Below are positions 50,781 to 60,293 of a DNA stretch of 64,000 nucleotides, one piece after another. The position numbers were made by a program, and so were the translations under genes. The notes below the pieces were generated by a model. It saw only the letters and a program-made list of their open reading frames with translations. It ran no database searches and was not told the DNA's origin. Every line of letters starts with the position of its first letter. The stretch's first letter is position 1. The stretch comes from Corynebacterium oculi (GTDB lineage Bacteria > Actinomycetota > Actinomycetes > Mycobacteriales > Mycobacteriaceae), in NCBI RefSeq assembly GCF_001412105.1, contig NZ_LKST01000001.1:620001-684000 (forward strand), written 5' to 3'.

Positions 50781-50798
50781 ACCGGAAAGGCAAAAACC

Positions 50799-51641
50799 AT
50801 GCAGAACCTCACCCTTAACAACGGCGTAGACATGCCGATCCTCGGCCTGGGCGTATTCCAGATGAATGACGAGCAGGTGGCCCAGGCCATCCCCGAGGCC
50901 CTGAACATGGGGTATCGCCTCATCGACACCGCCTCGCGCTACTACAACGAAAAAGCCGTGGGCGCGGCCATCAAGGCCTCCGGGGTTCCCCGCGAGGAGC
51001 TTTTCATCACCACCAAACTCTGGTTCAAGGATCACGGCCCGGAGGCCACCCGCGCCGCCTTTGAAACCTCTCTGGATAACCTGGGGCTGGATTACCTCGA
51101 CCTCTGGCTCATTCACCAGCCCTTCGGGGATTACTACTCCGCCTGGCGCGTCATGGAAGAACTCCTGGCGGAGGGCCGCGTGCGCGCCATCGGCGTATCC
51201 AACTTCTACGCCGACCGCTACGCGGATCTGGTGACCCACATGGACGTGGCCCCGGCCGTGAACCAGCGCGAAACCCACCCCTTCCACCAGCAGCGCGACA
51301 TGCAGGAACTCATGTCCCAGCACGGCACCGCGCTCCAAGCATGGGGATCGCTGGGTCAGGGCAACCGCGAAATGCTGGAGCACCCGGTGCTCACCGGGAT
51401 CGCCCAGGCCCACGAGGTGAGCGTGCCGCAGGTGATGCTCGCCTGGTTGGCCCAGCGCGGCGTGGCGATGGTGGCCAAGAGCACCAAACCGGAGCGCCTG
51501 CGCGCCAACCTGGAGGCCGTGGAATTGAGCCTCAGCGCAGAGGAGATAGAGGCCATCGCGGGGCTGGATCGTCGGCAGCCCAACGCGGGCTTCACCCACC
51601 AGGATCCTCGCATGCTGGAGGCTCTGCTGCGGCTGGCGTAG
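50799..51641 (+). CDS. Aldo/keto reductase
   Basis: A 280-residue TIM-barrel NADPH oxidoreductase of the 2,5-diketo-gluconate-reductase type. MPILGLGVFQM opens the barrel; the catalytic tetrad is seen as Asp/Tyr in LIDTASRYYNEKAVG, Lys in ITTKLWFKDHG and His in DLWLIHQP; cofactor residues are in AMVAKSTKPERLRANL. It is co-transcribed with the F420-reductase-like gene under the TetR regulator, and the cluster probably detoxifies reactive carbonyls or quinones. Confidence 0.93.
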   Translation: MQNLTLNNGVDMPILGLGVFQMNDEQVAQAIPEALNMGYRLIDTASRYYNEKAVGAAIKASGVPREELFITTKLWFKDHGPEATRAAFETSLDNLGLDYLDLWLIHQPFGDYYSAWRVMEELLAEGRVRAIGVSNFYADRYADLVTHMDVAPAVNQRETHPFHQQRDMQELMSQHGTALQAWGSLGQGNREMLEHPVLTGIAQAHEVSVPQVMLAWLAQRGVAMVAKSTKPERLRANLEAVELSLSAEEIEAIAGLDRRQPNAGFTHQDPRMLEALLRLA

Positions 51642-51645
51642 CGGT

Positions 51646-51651
51646 TACACT
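51646..51651 (+). promoter_or_regulatory. Putative -10 (TACACT) for leaderless rpe
   Basis: TACACT ends 7 nt before the rpe ATG in the 17-nt gap after the aldo-keto reductase, leaving no room for a leader. Confidence 0.5.
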
Positions 51652-51658
51652 GGCTTCC

Positions 51659-52318
51659 ATGCAACACGCTCCGATCATCGCCCCCTCGATCCTTGCCGCG
51701 GACTTTTCCCGCCTGGGCGAGGAGATTGCCCGCATTTCCACCGCGGATTGGGTTCACGTGGACATCATGGACGGTCATTTTGTGCCCAACCTCTCCTTCG
51801 GCCCGGATATCACCGCCACCGTCCGCCGCCTCACGGATCAGCCCCTCGACGTCCACCTGATGATCGAGGAACCCGAGCGCTGGGTGGAGCGTTATGCCGA
51901 GGCGGGGGCGCACACCCTCATTTTCCACGTGGAGGCCACGGAGGATCACGTGGGGTTGGCGCAGAAAATCCGGGGGCTGGGTGTGCGCGCGGCCTTCTCC
52001 CTCAAGCCCGGAACCCCCATCGAGCCGTACCTTGGCGATCTAGAGCACTTCGACGAGGTGCTGGTGATGTCCGTGGAGCCGGGCTTTGGCGGGCAGTCCT
52101 TCATGCCGGAGCAGCTGAACAAGGTGCGTACCCTGCGCCACGAGATCGACGCGCGCGGCCTTAATACCCTCATCGAGATCGACGGCGGCATCTCCGAGTC
52201 CACCATCGCCCGGGCCGCGGAGGCGGGTTGCGATGCCTTCGTGGCGGGTTCGGCGGTGTACAAGGCAGAGGATCCGGCCCCGATGGTGGAATCCCTGCGC
52301 GACCTCGCCCGGCGATGA
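51659..52318 (+). CDS. rpe: Ribulose-phosphate 3-epimerase
   Basis: A 219-residue TIM-barrel metalloenzyme interconverting ribulose- and xylulose-5-phosphate. IIAPSILAADFSRLGEEI, the metal-binding VHVDIMDGHFVPNLSFGP, DVHLMIEEPERW, MSVEPGFGGQSF and EIDGGISEST are all present. The frame is open upstream, but the family start and the promoter fix ATG 51659. It overlaps the ribD start and so supplies a first gene to the riboflavin unit. Confidence 0.97.
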   Translation: MQHAPIIAPSILAADFSRLGEEIARISTADWVHVDIMDGHFVPNLSFGPDITATVRRLTDQPLDVHLMIEEPERWVERYAEAGAHTLIFHVEATEDHVGLAQKIRGLGVRAAFSLKPGTPIEPYLGDLEHFDEVLVMSVEPGFGGQSFMPEQLNKVRTLRHEIDARGLNTLIEIDGGISESTIARAAEAGCDAFVAGSAVYKAEDPAPMVESLRDLARR

Positions 52319-53316
52319 GCCTGAGCGACGCCGCGATCAACCGCGCCCTTGACCTCGCCGTTCGGGCCTCCTGGGAGGTGAAGGGAACCACCAGCCCCAA
52401 CCCGCCGGTGGGGGCCGTTATTCTCGACGCCTCCGGCAGCATCGTTGGGGTGGGGGCCACCCAGCCGCCCGGCGGGGCGCACGCCGAGGTCATGGCCCTG
52501 GCCCAGGCGGGGGCGGCGGCCAGGGGAGGGGCGGCCGTGGTCACCTTGGAGCCCTGCAATCACACCGGTCGCACCGGGCCGTGCACCCGGGCCCTGTTGC
52601 GCGCGGGGATCGTCGAGGTGCATTACGCGCACCCCGATCCCGGTGAGCACGAAGGCGGCGGGGCCGAGTACCTGCGCAGCCGGGGAGTAGAGGTGCACCG
52701 CATCTCTGTGGACATCGCCCCGTTGCTTCCGTGGCTTACCGCCATGCGCAGGCAACGCCCCCACGTGACGCTGAAGTTCGCGCAGACCCTCGATGGTTTT
52801 ACCGCGGCGCTTGATGGCACGAGCCAGTGGATCACCGGGGAAGAGGCCCGCGCGCAGGTGCATCTGGATCGATCCCGCCGCGACGCCATCATCATCGGCA
52901 CGGGCACCGCCTGGGCGGATCGCCCGGCGCTCACCGCCCGCACAGAGAGCGGGGAGAACGGGTTGTATCCGCATCAGCCACGCCGCGTGGTTATCGGCCG
53001 GAGGGAGTTGCCGGAGTACATGCGCGAACAGGGCTTTGAGCAGTACCCCGGAATCTCCCAGGCGCTGACGGCGTTATGGGAGAAAGGAGACCGCGACGTG
53101 CTCATCGAGGGCGGCGCGGGCCTTGCCCACTCCGCCCTGGAGGCCGACGTGGTGGATAGCGTTCAGGCCTACCTTGCCCCCGTCCTGCTGGGTGGGGGCC
53201 GAGGGGTCGTCGATAAGCCCCTGGTGCCTACCCTGGGCGCGGCGCGGCGCTGGCGCACCCGCGAGGTGCGCCGCTTGGGGCTGGATACGTTGATAGAAAT
53301 GGAAAGAGGCGAGTGA
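52315..53316 (+). CDS. ribD: Bifunctional riboflavin deaminase / reductase
   Basis: A 333-residue enzyme of two riboflavin steps. The deaminase half has zinc ligands in GGAHAEVMAL and TLEPCNHTGRTGPCTRAL; the reductase half starts PHVTLKFAQTLDG and has SQWITGEEARAQVHLDRSR and VLIEGGAGLAHSAL. ATG 52315 overlaps the rpe stop. It ends in TGATG with ribE. With no gap before ribD, an FMN riboswitch at this site is impossible. Confidence 0.96.
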   Translation: MSLSDAAINRALDLAVRASWEVKGTTSPNPPVGAVILDASGSIVGVGATQPPGGAHAEVMALAQAGAAARGGAAVVTLEPCNHTGRTGPCTRALLRAGIVEVHYAHPDPGEHEGGGAEYLRSRGVEVHRISVDIAPLLPWLTAMRRQRPHVTLKFAQTLDGFTAALDGTSQWITGEEARAQVHLDRSRRDAIIIGTGTAWADRPALTARTESGENGLYPHQPRRVVIGRRELPEYMREQGFEQYPGISQALTALWEKGDRDVLIEGGAGLAHSALEADVVDSVQAYLAPVLLGGGRGVVDKPLVPTLGAARRWRTREVRRLGLDTLIEMERGE

Positions 53317-53930
53317 TGTTTACCGGGATCGTTGAGGAGATAGGCGCGGTATCCTCCGTGGTGGAGCAGGATGACGCGCTGCGGCTGACCGTGGCGGCGG
53401 GCACCGTGCTCGACGGCACGCGGCTGGGGGATTCCATCAGCGTCAACGGCGTGTGCCTCACGGTGGCGTCGCTGGGTGAACGCACCTTCGCGGCCGACGT
53501 CATGCGGGAGTCGCTTAACCGCAGTAACCTGGGCGAACTCCAAGCGGGCTCGCGGGTGAACCTGGAGCGCGCGATGGCCGTGGGGGAGCGCCTGGGCGGC
53601 CACATCGTGCAGGGGCACGTGGATGCCACCGCGCCCCTGCTGAGCTGCGAGCGCTCCGAGCACTGGGACGTGCTGCGCTTCGCGCTGCCGGACTCGGTGG
53701 CGCGCTATGTGGTGGAGAAGGGCTCGATCACCCTCAACGGCACCTCGCTGACCGTCTCCGCGCTGGGGGCGGACTGGTTCGAGGTATCGCTGATTCCCAC
53801 CACCCTGAGGGATACCACCCACGGCGCGCTTGAGCCCGGTAGCCGCGTGAATATCGAGGTGGACGTGCTAGCCAAGTACGTGGAAAGGTTGCTGGCCCCC
53901 GGCGCTCGCACTGCGGCGCGGGAGGGCTAA
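53316..53930 (+). CDS. ribE: Riboflavin synthase alpha chain
   Basis: A 204-residue protein with two homologous lumazine-binding barrels: [12 protein letters not shown] and [12 protein letters not shown] in the first, [16 protein letters not shown] and [12 protein letters not shown] in the second. It dismutates dimethyl-ribityllumazine to riboflavin. ATG 53316 is preferred (TGATG overlap with ribD); the GTG one codon earlier is also possible. Corynebacterial literature sometimes calls it ribC. Confidence 0.95.
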   Translation: MFTGIVEEIGAVSSVVEQDDALRLTVAAGTVLDGTRLGDSISVNGVCLTVASLGERTFAADVMRESLNRSNLGELQAGSRVNLERAMAVGERLGGHIVQGHVDATAPLLSCERSEHWDVLRFALPDSVARYVVEKGSITLNGTSLTVSALGADWFEVSLIPTTLRDTTHGALEPGSRVNIEVDVLAKYVERLLAPGARTAAREG

Positions 53931-53933
53931 AGT
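53928..53933 (+). promoter_or_regulatory. Putative -10 (TAAAGT) for ribBA
   Basis: TAAAGT covers the ribE stop and ends 7 nt before the GTG at 53941, which favours that codon over the GTG at 53932 lying inside the hexamer. Confidence 0.45.
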
Positions 53934-53940
53934 GATCGAC

Positions 53941-55218
53941 GTGACTGTGAATGCGGAGCAGAATATCCCCCTCGATAGCGTCGATGCGGCTATTGCGGAC
54001 ATCGCGGCGGGCGAGGCCGTGGTGGTGGTGGATAGCGAGGATCGGGAAAACGAGGGTGACCTCATCTTTGCGGCGGAGAAGGCCACGCCCGAGCTGCTGG
54101 GCTTCATGGTGCGCTACACCTCCGGGTACATCTGTGCCCCGCTGACCAACGCGGATGCCGATCGCCTGGGCCTCCCTCCGATGGTCAGCCGCAACGAGGA
54201 CGCCCGGGGCACCGCCTATACCGTGACGGTGGACGCCGCCACCGGCACCACCGGCATCTCCGCGACCTCTCGGGCGGAGACCATTCGCCGCCTGGCCGAT
54301 CCGCAGTCCACCCCGGCGGAGTTCACCCGCCCCGGCCACGTGGTTCCCCTGCGGGCCCGCGACGGCGGGGTGCTGGTGCGCGACGGGCACACCGAGGCCG
54401 CCATAGACCTCGCCAGGGCGGCGGGCCTCTACCCCGCGGGCGTGCTGTGTGAGATCGTCTCCGAGGAGGACCCCACGGACATGGCGCGCGGCCCGGAGCT
54501 GCGCCGCTTTGCCGATCGCCACGGCCTGCGCATGATCTCCATCGACCAGCTCATCGCCTGGCGCCGCCGCCACGATCGGCTCATCGAGCGCACGGTGGAG
54601 ACCTCCCTGCCCACCGACCACGGGTTCTTCCGGGCCATCGGCTTTGTCAACCCCATCAGCGGGCAGGAGCACGTGGCGCTCGTGGCCGGGGAGCCGGATC
54701 GCGACGGCGGCGAGGACGTCATGGTGCGGATTCACTCCGAATGCCTCACCGGGGACGTCTTTGGCTCCCGGCGCTGCGACTGCGGCCAGCAGCTCCACAA
54801 CTCCATGCGCATGGTGCAGGAGAAGGGCCGTGGGATCATCGTGTACCTGCGGGGCCAGGAGGGGCGGGGGATTGGGCTCATCGAAAAGCTCAAGGCCTAC
54901 GCCTTGCAGGACGAGGGGCTCGACACCATCGACGCCAACCTGGCCCTGGGGCAGCCCGCCGACGCCCGGGAGTATGACACCGGGGCACAGATCCTCAGCG
55001 ACCTCGGCGTGCGCTCCCTGTCCATCATGAGCAATAATCCGCATAAGTGCGAAGCCCTCCATGAGCACGGCCTTGAGGTCACCGGTCGCGTGGCCGTGCC
55101 CGTGGAGATCAACGACGATAACGCGCGATACCTCGCCACCAAGCGGGATCGCATGGGCCATCACGTGCCCGACCTCGCTCAATGGGAGGCACAGCACAAC
55201 CTCCCGGAAGGAGAATAG
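53941..55218 (+). CDS. ribBA: Bifunctional DHBP synthase / GTP cyclohydrolase II
   Basis: About 425 residues. The N-terminal 3,4-dihydroxybutanone-4-phosphate synthase has [29 protein letters not shown] and [20 protein letters not shown]. The C-terminal GTP cyclohydrolase II has [20 protein letters not shown] with its zinc cysteines, [12 protein letters not shown] and LSNNPHK-like [11 protein letters not shown]. The start is GTG 53941 if leaderless, or GTG 53932 (three residues longer). Between ribE and ribH it completes the pathway's entry reactions. Confidence 0.95.
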   Translation: MTVNAEQNIPLDSVDAAIADIAAGEAVVVVDSEDRENEGDLIFAAEKATPELLGFMVRYTSGYICAPLTNADADRLGLPPMVSRNEDARGTAYTVTVDAATGTTGISATSRAETIRRLADPQSTPAEFTRPGHVVPLRARDGGVLVRDGHTEAAIDLARAAGLYPAGVLCEIVSEEDPTDMARGPELRRFADRHGLRMISIDQLIAWRRRHDRLIERTVETSLPTDHGFFRAIGFVNPISGQEHVALVAGEPDRDGGEDVMVRIHSECLTGDVFGSRRCDCGQQLHNSMRMVQEKGRGIIVYLRGQEGRGIGLIEKLKAYALQDEGLDTIDANLALGQPADAREYDTGAQILSDLGVRSLSIMSNNPHKCEALHEHGLEVTGRVAVPVEINDDNARYLATKRDRMGHHVPDLAQWEAQHNLPEGE

Positions 55219-55223
55219 AGAAG

Positions 55224-55706
55224 ATGGCCAAGGAAGGCCTGCCCTCCGTGGGCACCTCGGCAGACACCCTCGACGCCACCGGCCTTAAGGTGGCGGTGAT
55301 TACCTCCACCTGGAACAAGGAGATTTGCGATCAGCTGCACTCCCGCGCGGTGGCCACGGCCCGGCAGGCCGGGGCCAGCGTGGACGAGTTCCGGGTGATC
55401 GGCGCCCTGGAGATCCCGGTGGTGGCGCAGGAGCTGGCCCGACGCTACGACGCCGTGGTGGCCCTGGGCTGTGTGATCGAGGGCGGCACCCCGCACTTCC
55501 AATACGTCTGCGATTCCGTGATGGAGGGCCTGGCCCGCATCGCGCTCGCCGAGGCCACCCCGGTGGGCAACGGCGTGCTGACCACCTACACCTACGAGCA
55601 GGCGGTGGAGCGTTCCGGGGGCGAGGGCGCGCTGGAGGACAAGGGCTCGGAGGCGGCGGTCGCTGCCCTGCACACCGCCCTGGTCTTGCGGGGAATTACG
55701 GGCTAA
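55224..55706 (+). CDS. ribH: 6,7-dimethyl-8-ribityllumazine synthase
   Basis: A 160-residue capsid-forming enzyme. The substrate-binding strands are [36 protein letters not shown] and the catalytic loop [18 protein letters not shown], with [20 protein letters not shown]. The family's Arg before GGT is Glu in this protein. ATG 55224 behind GGAAGGAGA, 5 nt after ribBA. Confidence 0.95.
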   Translation: MAKEGLPSVGTSADTLDATGLKVAVITSTWNKEICDQLHSRAVATARQAGASVDEFRVIGALEIPVVAQELARRYDAVVALGCVIEGGTPHFQYVCDSVMEGLARIALAEATPVGNGVLTTYTYEQAVERSGGEGALEDKGSEAAVAALHTALVLRGITG

Positions 55707-55709
55707 AGT
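55704..55709 (+). promoter_or_regulatory. Putative -10 (TAAAGT) for the PH-domain gene
   Basis: TAAAGT overlaps the ribH stop, 47 nt before the downstream GTG. Confidence 0.35.
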
Positions 55710-55756
55710 TAGTTCTTTGGGGCGAGCCAAGCACACGAGGCAGAGGTAAGTACAAG

Positions 55757-56308
55757 GTGGATACGAGCAAGCAACCGAGCGAGTCACTCAGTGAACATAG
55801 TGAGCTCAGTGAGGCCGACCTCCAGCGGTATAACGCCGCAGACCCCACCGCGATGGTGTCCACGAAGCCGTGGGAGCTGGTGATTACCTCTCCGCGCATG
55901 CGCCTGCTGGCCTGGGTGGCCGTGGCGGTCATCATGGCAGTGCACATCTTCATGTCCGCCGTGGTGGGGGTGGGGGATACCGGGGCCGCCCTGACTACCA
56001 TTGATCGCTTCGCGTTCTTCGGCGTGGGCGTGGTGATCTCCATCGTGGTGTTCATCGGTTTCACCCGCCCCAGGGTGCGGGTGAACGAGGACGGGGTGGA
56101 GGTGCGCAACTTCATCGGCACCCGGTTTTATCACTGGTCCGTGATCTATGGCCTGGCCTTTCCCCGGGGTTCGCGCATGGCGCGCCTGGAATTGCCCGAT
56201 TTTGAGTACGTGCCCATGTGGGCCATGCAGTCCGCCGATCGGGCCAGCATCGTCAAGGACGTGGAGGCCTTCCGCGCCCTAGAAACTCAGTACATGCCGC
56301 AGGATTAG
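55757..56308 (+). CDS. PH-domain membrane protein
   Basis: A 183-residue protein: about 55 polar residues, two transmembrane segments ([20 protein letters not shown] and [18 protein letters not shown]), then a bacterial PH-like domain ([37 protein letters not shown]). The same kind of protein stands after ribH in mycobacteria and other corynebacteria. Start GTG 55757. Function unknown. Confidence 0.85.
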   Translation: MDTSKQPSESLSEHSELSEADLQRYNAADPTAMVSTKPWELVITSPRMRLLAWVAVAVIMAVHIFMSAVVGVGDTGAALTTIDRFAFFGVGVVISIVVFIGFTRPRVRVNEDGVEVRNFIGTRFYHWSVIYGLAFPRGSRMARLELPDFEYVPMWAMQSADRASIVKDVEAFRALETQYMPQD

Positions 56309-56333
56309 CGGGGGGAAGGAAGGCACGGAAAGA

Positions 56334-58406
56334 ATGGCCGATCCCACCACCTACCGCCCCGCCCCCGGCACCATTCCCACCGACCCCGGGGTGTACAAGT
56401 TCCGCGGGGATGACGGCCGGGTGATCTACGTGGGCAAGGCAAAGAACCTGCGTTCCCGCCTGTCCAATTACTTTCAGGACATCACCCAGCTGCACCCGCG
56501 CACCCGCCAGATGGTGCTCACCGCCTCCTCCGTGGAGTGGACGGTGGTGGGCAGCGAGGTGGAGGCCCTGCAACTGGAATACACGTGGATCAAGCGCTTC
56601 GACCCGCGCTTTAACGTGAAGTATCGGGACGATAAAACCTACCCCATGCTCGCGGTGTCCATGAACGAGCGGTTTCCCCGCGCGTTTTTCTTCCGGGGCC
56701 CGCGCCGCAAGGGGGTGCGGTACTTTGGCCCCTATTCCCACGCCTGGGCGGTGCGCGAGACCCTGGATCTGCTCACCCGGATCTTCCCCATGCGCACCTG
56801 CACCAAGGGGATATTCAACCGCCATGAGCAGCTGGGGCGGCCCTGCCTTTTGGGCTACATCGACAAATGCGCCGCGCCCTGCGTGGGCCGGGTAACCGAG
56901 GCGGAGCACCGGGAGATCGCGGAGGGTTTTTGCTCCTTCCTCCAGGGGCATACCGACGCCGTGCGCAAGCGCCTCACCGCGCAGATGGAGCGCGCCGCCG
57001 AGGAGCTGGAGTTTGAGCGCGCCGCCCGGCTGCGCGATGACCTGGGGGCGATGGAAAAACTCACGGAGCAGCAATCCGTGGTGCTGGGCGACGGAACCGA
57101 CGCCGACATCATTGCCTTTTCCACCGACGAGTTGGAGGCCGCGGTGCAGATCTTCCACGTGCGCGGCGGCCGGGTGCGCGGCCAACGCGGCTGGGTGGTG
57201 GAAAAGTCCGGGGATCAGGCCGGGGGCAGCGAGCCCCTGGAGGAGGGCCAGCCCGATCCCGCCCTCCCGGCGCTCATGCAGAACTTCCTGGTGCAGTTCT
57301 ATGGAGATGCCGCCGAACGCGCGGATCAGGAGGACAAGGAGGACGCGGAGTGGGTTCGCCGCCGTGGAGTGGATCAGCTCTCCCACCAGCCGCAGCGCCG
57401 CAGCCAGGTGATTCCCCGCACGATCCTGGTGCAGGCTCTACCCCAGGACCCGGAGGAGACCGCCCGCGCGCTGCGCGAAATGCGCGGCGGCCCGGTGGAG
57501 ATTCGCGTTCCGCAGCGCGGCGATAAGCGCGCCTTGGCGGAGACGGTGGAGCGCAACGCGAGGGAGGCCCTGCGCCAGCACAAGTTGAAGCGGGTGGGCG
57601 ATTTGACGGCACGCTCGGCGGCGATCCAGGACATTCAGGACGCCCTGGGCATGGAGGTGGCGCCGCTGCGCATCGAGTGCACGGATATTTCCCACCTTCA
57701 AGGCACCGACGTGGTGGCCTCCCTGGTGGTGTTCGAGGACGGCCTGCCCAGGAAGTCCGATTACCGCCGGTACCGCATCAAGGAGGCGGCCGGGGAGGGG
57801 CGCAGCGATGACGTGGGTTCCATCGCGGAGATCACCAGGCGGCGCTTCCTGCGCCATCACTCCCAGAGCTCCGAGGTGCCGGAGGCCGAGGAGTTTGACG
57901 GCTCCACGTTTAGCGATGAGAAGGTGACGGAGATGAGCACGGAGAGCGCCGCGACCAGGCGCTTTGCCTACCCTCCGCAATTGTTCATCGTGGACGGCGG
58001 CGCGCCCCAGGTGGCGGCGGCGCAGCGGGTCTTTGATGAGCTGGGCATCATCGACGTCACCCTGGTGGGCCTGGCCAAGCGCTTAGAGGAACTGTGGGTG
58101 CCGGGAGAGGAGGATCCGGTGATCCTGCCCCGCAACTCTCAGGGGCTCTACCTGCTGCAACAGATTCGGGACGAGGCCCACCGCTTTGCCATCACCTATC
58201 ACCGGCAGCAGCGCTCCAAGAGGATGCGCCGCTCCGAGCTGGACGATATTCGTGGCTTAGGCCAGGCCCGGCGCACGGAGTTGGTGCGGCACTTTGGCTC
58301 CCTGAAAAAGCTCAAGGAGGCCAGCGTGGAGGAGATCGAGGCGGTCAAGGGTTTTGGCCCGGCCCTGGCGCAGGCGGTCTACGCCGGCCTGCACCCGGAG
58401 GCCTAG
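56334..58406 (+). CDS. uvrC: Excinuclease ABC subunit C
   Basis: A 690-residue nuclease making both incisions in nucleotide-excision repair. GIY-YIG domain: [20 protein letters not shown], residues ~17-36, with [11 protein letters not shown]. The UVR motif region is [19 protein letters not shown] near 230. The RNase H-like endonuclease part is [17 protein letters not shown] and [15 protein letters not shown]-terminal helix-hairpin-helix: [18 protein letters not shown], then [18 protein letters not shown]. An acidic insert lies near residues 325-345. uvrC-rapZ-yvcK-whiA is the standard order. Confidence 0.97.
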   Translation: MADPTTYRPAPGTIPTDPGVYKFRGDDGRVIYVGKAKNLRSRLSNYFQDITQLHPRTRQMVLTASSVEWTVVGSEVEALQLEYTWIKRFDPRFNVKYRDDKTYPMLAVSMNERFPRAFFFRGPRRKGVRYFGPYSHAWAVRETLDLLTRIFPMRTCTKGIFNRHEQLGRPCLLGYIDKCAAPCVGRVTEAEHREIAEGFCSFLQGHTDAVRKRLTAQMERAAEELEFERAARLRDDLGAMEKLTEQQSVVLGDGTDADIIAFSTDELEAAVQIFHVRGGRVRGQRGWVVEKSGDQAGGSEPLEEGQPDPALPALMQNFLVQFYGDAAERADQEDKEDAEWVRRRGVDQLSHQPQRRSQVIPRTILVQALPQDPEETARALREMRGGPVEIRVPQRGDKRALAETVERNAREALRQHKLKRVGDLTARSAAIQDIQDALGMEVAPLRIECTDISHLQGTDVVASLVVFEDGLPRKSDYRRYRIKEAAGEGRSDDVGSIAEITRRRFLRHHSQSSEVPEAEEFDGSTFSDEKVTEMSTESAATRRFAYPPQLFIVDGGAPQVAAAQRVFDELGIIDVTLVGLAKRLEELWVPGEEDPVILPRNSQGLYLLQQIRDEAHRFAITYHRQQRSKRMRRSELDDIRGLGQARRTELVRHFGSLKKLKEASVEEIEAVKGFGPALAQAVYAGLHPEA

Positions 58407-58409
58407 CGC

Positions 58410-58415
58410 TACAAT
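58410..58415 (+). promoter_or_regulatory. Putative -10 (TACAAT) for leaderless rapZ
   Basis: TACAAT ends 7 nt before the ATG at 58423 and contains part of the earlier ATG at 58414, so the second ATG is the better start. Confidence 0.5.
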
Positions 58416-58422
58416 GGCCGCC

Positions 58423-59310
58423 ATGACCGCCACGACGCTGCACCATCTTGTTCAACCCCCCATGCTGATTACGGGAATGTCCGGGGCGGGCCTGTCCACG
58501 GCCGCCAAGGTCTTTGAGGATCGGGATTGGTACGTGGCGCATAACCTCCCCCCGGAGTTGATTCTGCAACTGGCCTCCCTGTGCGACGCGGAGGATTCCC
58601 CGGTGAGCAAGGTGGCTATGGTCACCGACGTGCGGGCGCGCATGTTCCGCGGCAACATGCTCCAAACCCTAGAGGAGTTGCGCGCCCGTGGCCTGGCCCC
58701 CACCATTTTATTCCTCGACGCCCGCGATGACGTGCTGATTAAGCGCTTCGATAGCGTGCGCCGCACCCACCCCTTGCAGGGGGAGGATACCCTGCTGGAG
58801 GGCATCGCCCGCGAGCGTCGGGTGCTCAGCGAGATCAAGGAGGACGCGGACGTCACCCTGGATACCTCCGACCTTTCCGTGCACGATCTGCGCCGCAGGA
58901 TCGAGGAAACCTTTGGCCGGAGCGTCGATAAGCGCCGCCATGTCACCGTGCAATCCTTTGGCTTTAAGCACGGCGTGCCCCGGGACTCGGACATCACGGT
59001 GGACGTGCGCTTTTTACCCAATCCCTACTGGAAGCCGGAGCTGCGCGCCTATCGCGGTACCGACGCCGCCGTGGCCCAATACGTGCTAGAACAGCAGGAC
59101 GCGGAGCCCTTCGTGCGTAACTTTTTGCAGATGCTTGATTCCATGCAGCAGGGGTACCGCCACGAGGGCAAGAACTTCGTGACCGTCTCCATCGGATGCA
59201 CCGGCGGGCACCACCGCTCCGTGGCCATCTCGGAGGAGATCGGACGGCGCCTGCGGGAGCGCGAGGATCTCAGCGTGAATATCGTGCACCGCGACATCGC
59301 CCGGGATTAA
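58423..59310 (+). CDS. rapZ: RapZ/YvcJ-type nucleotide-binding protein
   Basis: About 295 residues. N-terminal P-loop domain [20 protein letters not shown], in which the Walker A Lys is Leu, as is common in corynebacteria. The middle has [20 protein letters not shown] and the C-terminal domain ends [20 protein letters not shown], then [20 protein letters not shown]. In Escherichia the protein controls glmS through small RNAs; the role in Gram-positives is less clear. Start chosen for the leaderless promoter; ATG 58414 adds three residues. It is followed by yvcK after 9 nt. Confidence 0.94.
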   Translation: MTATTLHHLVQPPMLITGMSGAGLSTAAKVFEDRDWYVAHNLPPELILQLASLCDAEDSPVSKVAMVTDVRARMFRGNMLQTLEELRARGLAPTILFLDARDDVLIKRFDSVRRTHPLQGEDTLLEGIARERRVLSEIKEDADVTLDTSDLSVHDLRRRIEETFGRSVDKRRHVTVQSFGFKHGVPRDSDITVDVRFLPNPYWKPELRAYRGTDAAVAQYVLEQQDAEPFVRNFLQMLDSMQQGYRHEGKNFVTVSIGCTGGHHRSVAISEEIGRRLREREDLSVNIVHRDIARD

Positions 59311-59319
59311 GGGGAGAGC

Positions 59320-60279
59320 ATGGAGCACATCGTGAGCCTGGGCGGCGGGCACGGCCTTTTTCAGACGCTGCGCGCCGACCGCCTGTGTGAACCCACGACC
59401 ATTACCGCGATCGTGACCGTTGCCGATGACGGCGGTTCCTCCGGCCGAATCCGGCGCGAGCTGCAAATGATCCCCCCGGGTGACCTGCGCATGGCGCTCG
59501 CGGCCCTGGCGGGGGACGCTCCCGAGGATCAGATGTGGGCCACCGCCTTGCAGCATCGCTTTGGCGGCCACGGGGCCCTGGCCGGGCACGCCGTGGGTAA
59601 CCTGCTCATCTCCGGCCTGGAAGAGGTGCTGGGCAGCACCCAGCGGGCCCTGGACACCGTCGCGCGGCTCACCGGTTCGCGCGGGCGCGTGATTCCCATG
59701 TGCTTGCAGCCGCTGGACATCGAGGCGGACGTCTCCGGCCTTGACGACGACCCCCGGATCATGCGCCCCGTGCGCGGCCAGGTGGCGGTGGCCTCCACGC
59801 CCGGATCGGTGCGCCGGGTGCGCCTCCTGCCGGAGGAACCCGCCGCCAACCCCGAAGCGCAGGAGGCGATCACCCAGGCCGATGTGGTGACGCTGGGCCC
59901 GGGATCGTGGTTCTCCAGCGTGATCCCGCACCTGCTGGTACCCGGCATCGTGGAGGCCCTCAACGCCACCTCCGCGCAGAAGATCGTGGTGCTGAACCTT
60001 TCTGCGGAGCCGGGGGAGACGCAGGGCTTCTCCTCCGAGCGCCACCTGCACATGCTGTCCCAACATGCCCCGGCGTTGCGGGTGGATCGTATCCTCATCG
60101 ACGCCTACTCGATTCCCACCAAGGGTGAACGCTCCCATATCGAGCGCGCCGCCGCCCGCCTGGGTGCCGAGGTGGAGTTCGCGGACGTGGAGGCCGTGGG
60201 GGAGGACGGCCGCCGGACCAACCGACACGACCCGGCGAAACTCGCCGCCGCGTTACGCTCGCTTGCCGCCACAGACTAA
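59320..60279 (+). CDS. yvcK: YvcK/CofD-like gluconeogenesis factor
   Basis: A 319-residue Rossmann-like UDP-sugar-binding protein. MEHIVSLGGGHGLFQTLRAD, VTVADDGGSSGRIRRELQMI, PPGDLRMALAALAG and ITQADVVTLGPGSWFSSVIP match the family. It is implicated in cell-wall precursor control and growth on gluconeogenic carbon, and in mycobacteria is a PknB-phosphorylated target. Located between rapZ and whiA as usual. Confidence 0.95.
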   Translation: MEHIVSLGGGHGLFQTLRADRLCEPTTITAIVTVADDGGSSGRIRRELQMIPPGDLRMALAALAGDAPEDQMWATALQHRFGGHGALAGHAVGNLLISGLEEVLGSTQRALDTVARLTGSRGRVIPMCLQPLDIEADVSGLDDDPRIMRPVRGQVAVASTPGSVRRVRLLPEEPAANPEAQEAITQADVVTLGPGSWFSSVIPHLLVPGIVEALNATSAQKIVVLNLSAEPGETQGFSSERHLHMLSQHAPALRVDRILIDAYSIPTKGERSHIERAAARLGAEVEFADVEAVGEDGRRTNRHDPAKLAAALRSLAATD

Positions 60280-60282
60280 ACT
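60277..60282 (+). promoter_or_regulatory. Putative -10 (TAAACT) for whiA
   Basis: TAAACT overlaps the yvcK stop and lies 11 nt before the whiA ATG, suggesting a very short or absent leader. Confidence 0.4.
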
Positions 60283-60293
60283 GGCTCGGCACT

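Noticed and set aside
52260..52320. FMN riboswitch ahead of ribD.
   Set aside because: rpe and ribD overlap by 4 nt, and no leader is available; none of the other rib gaps is long enough.
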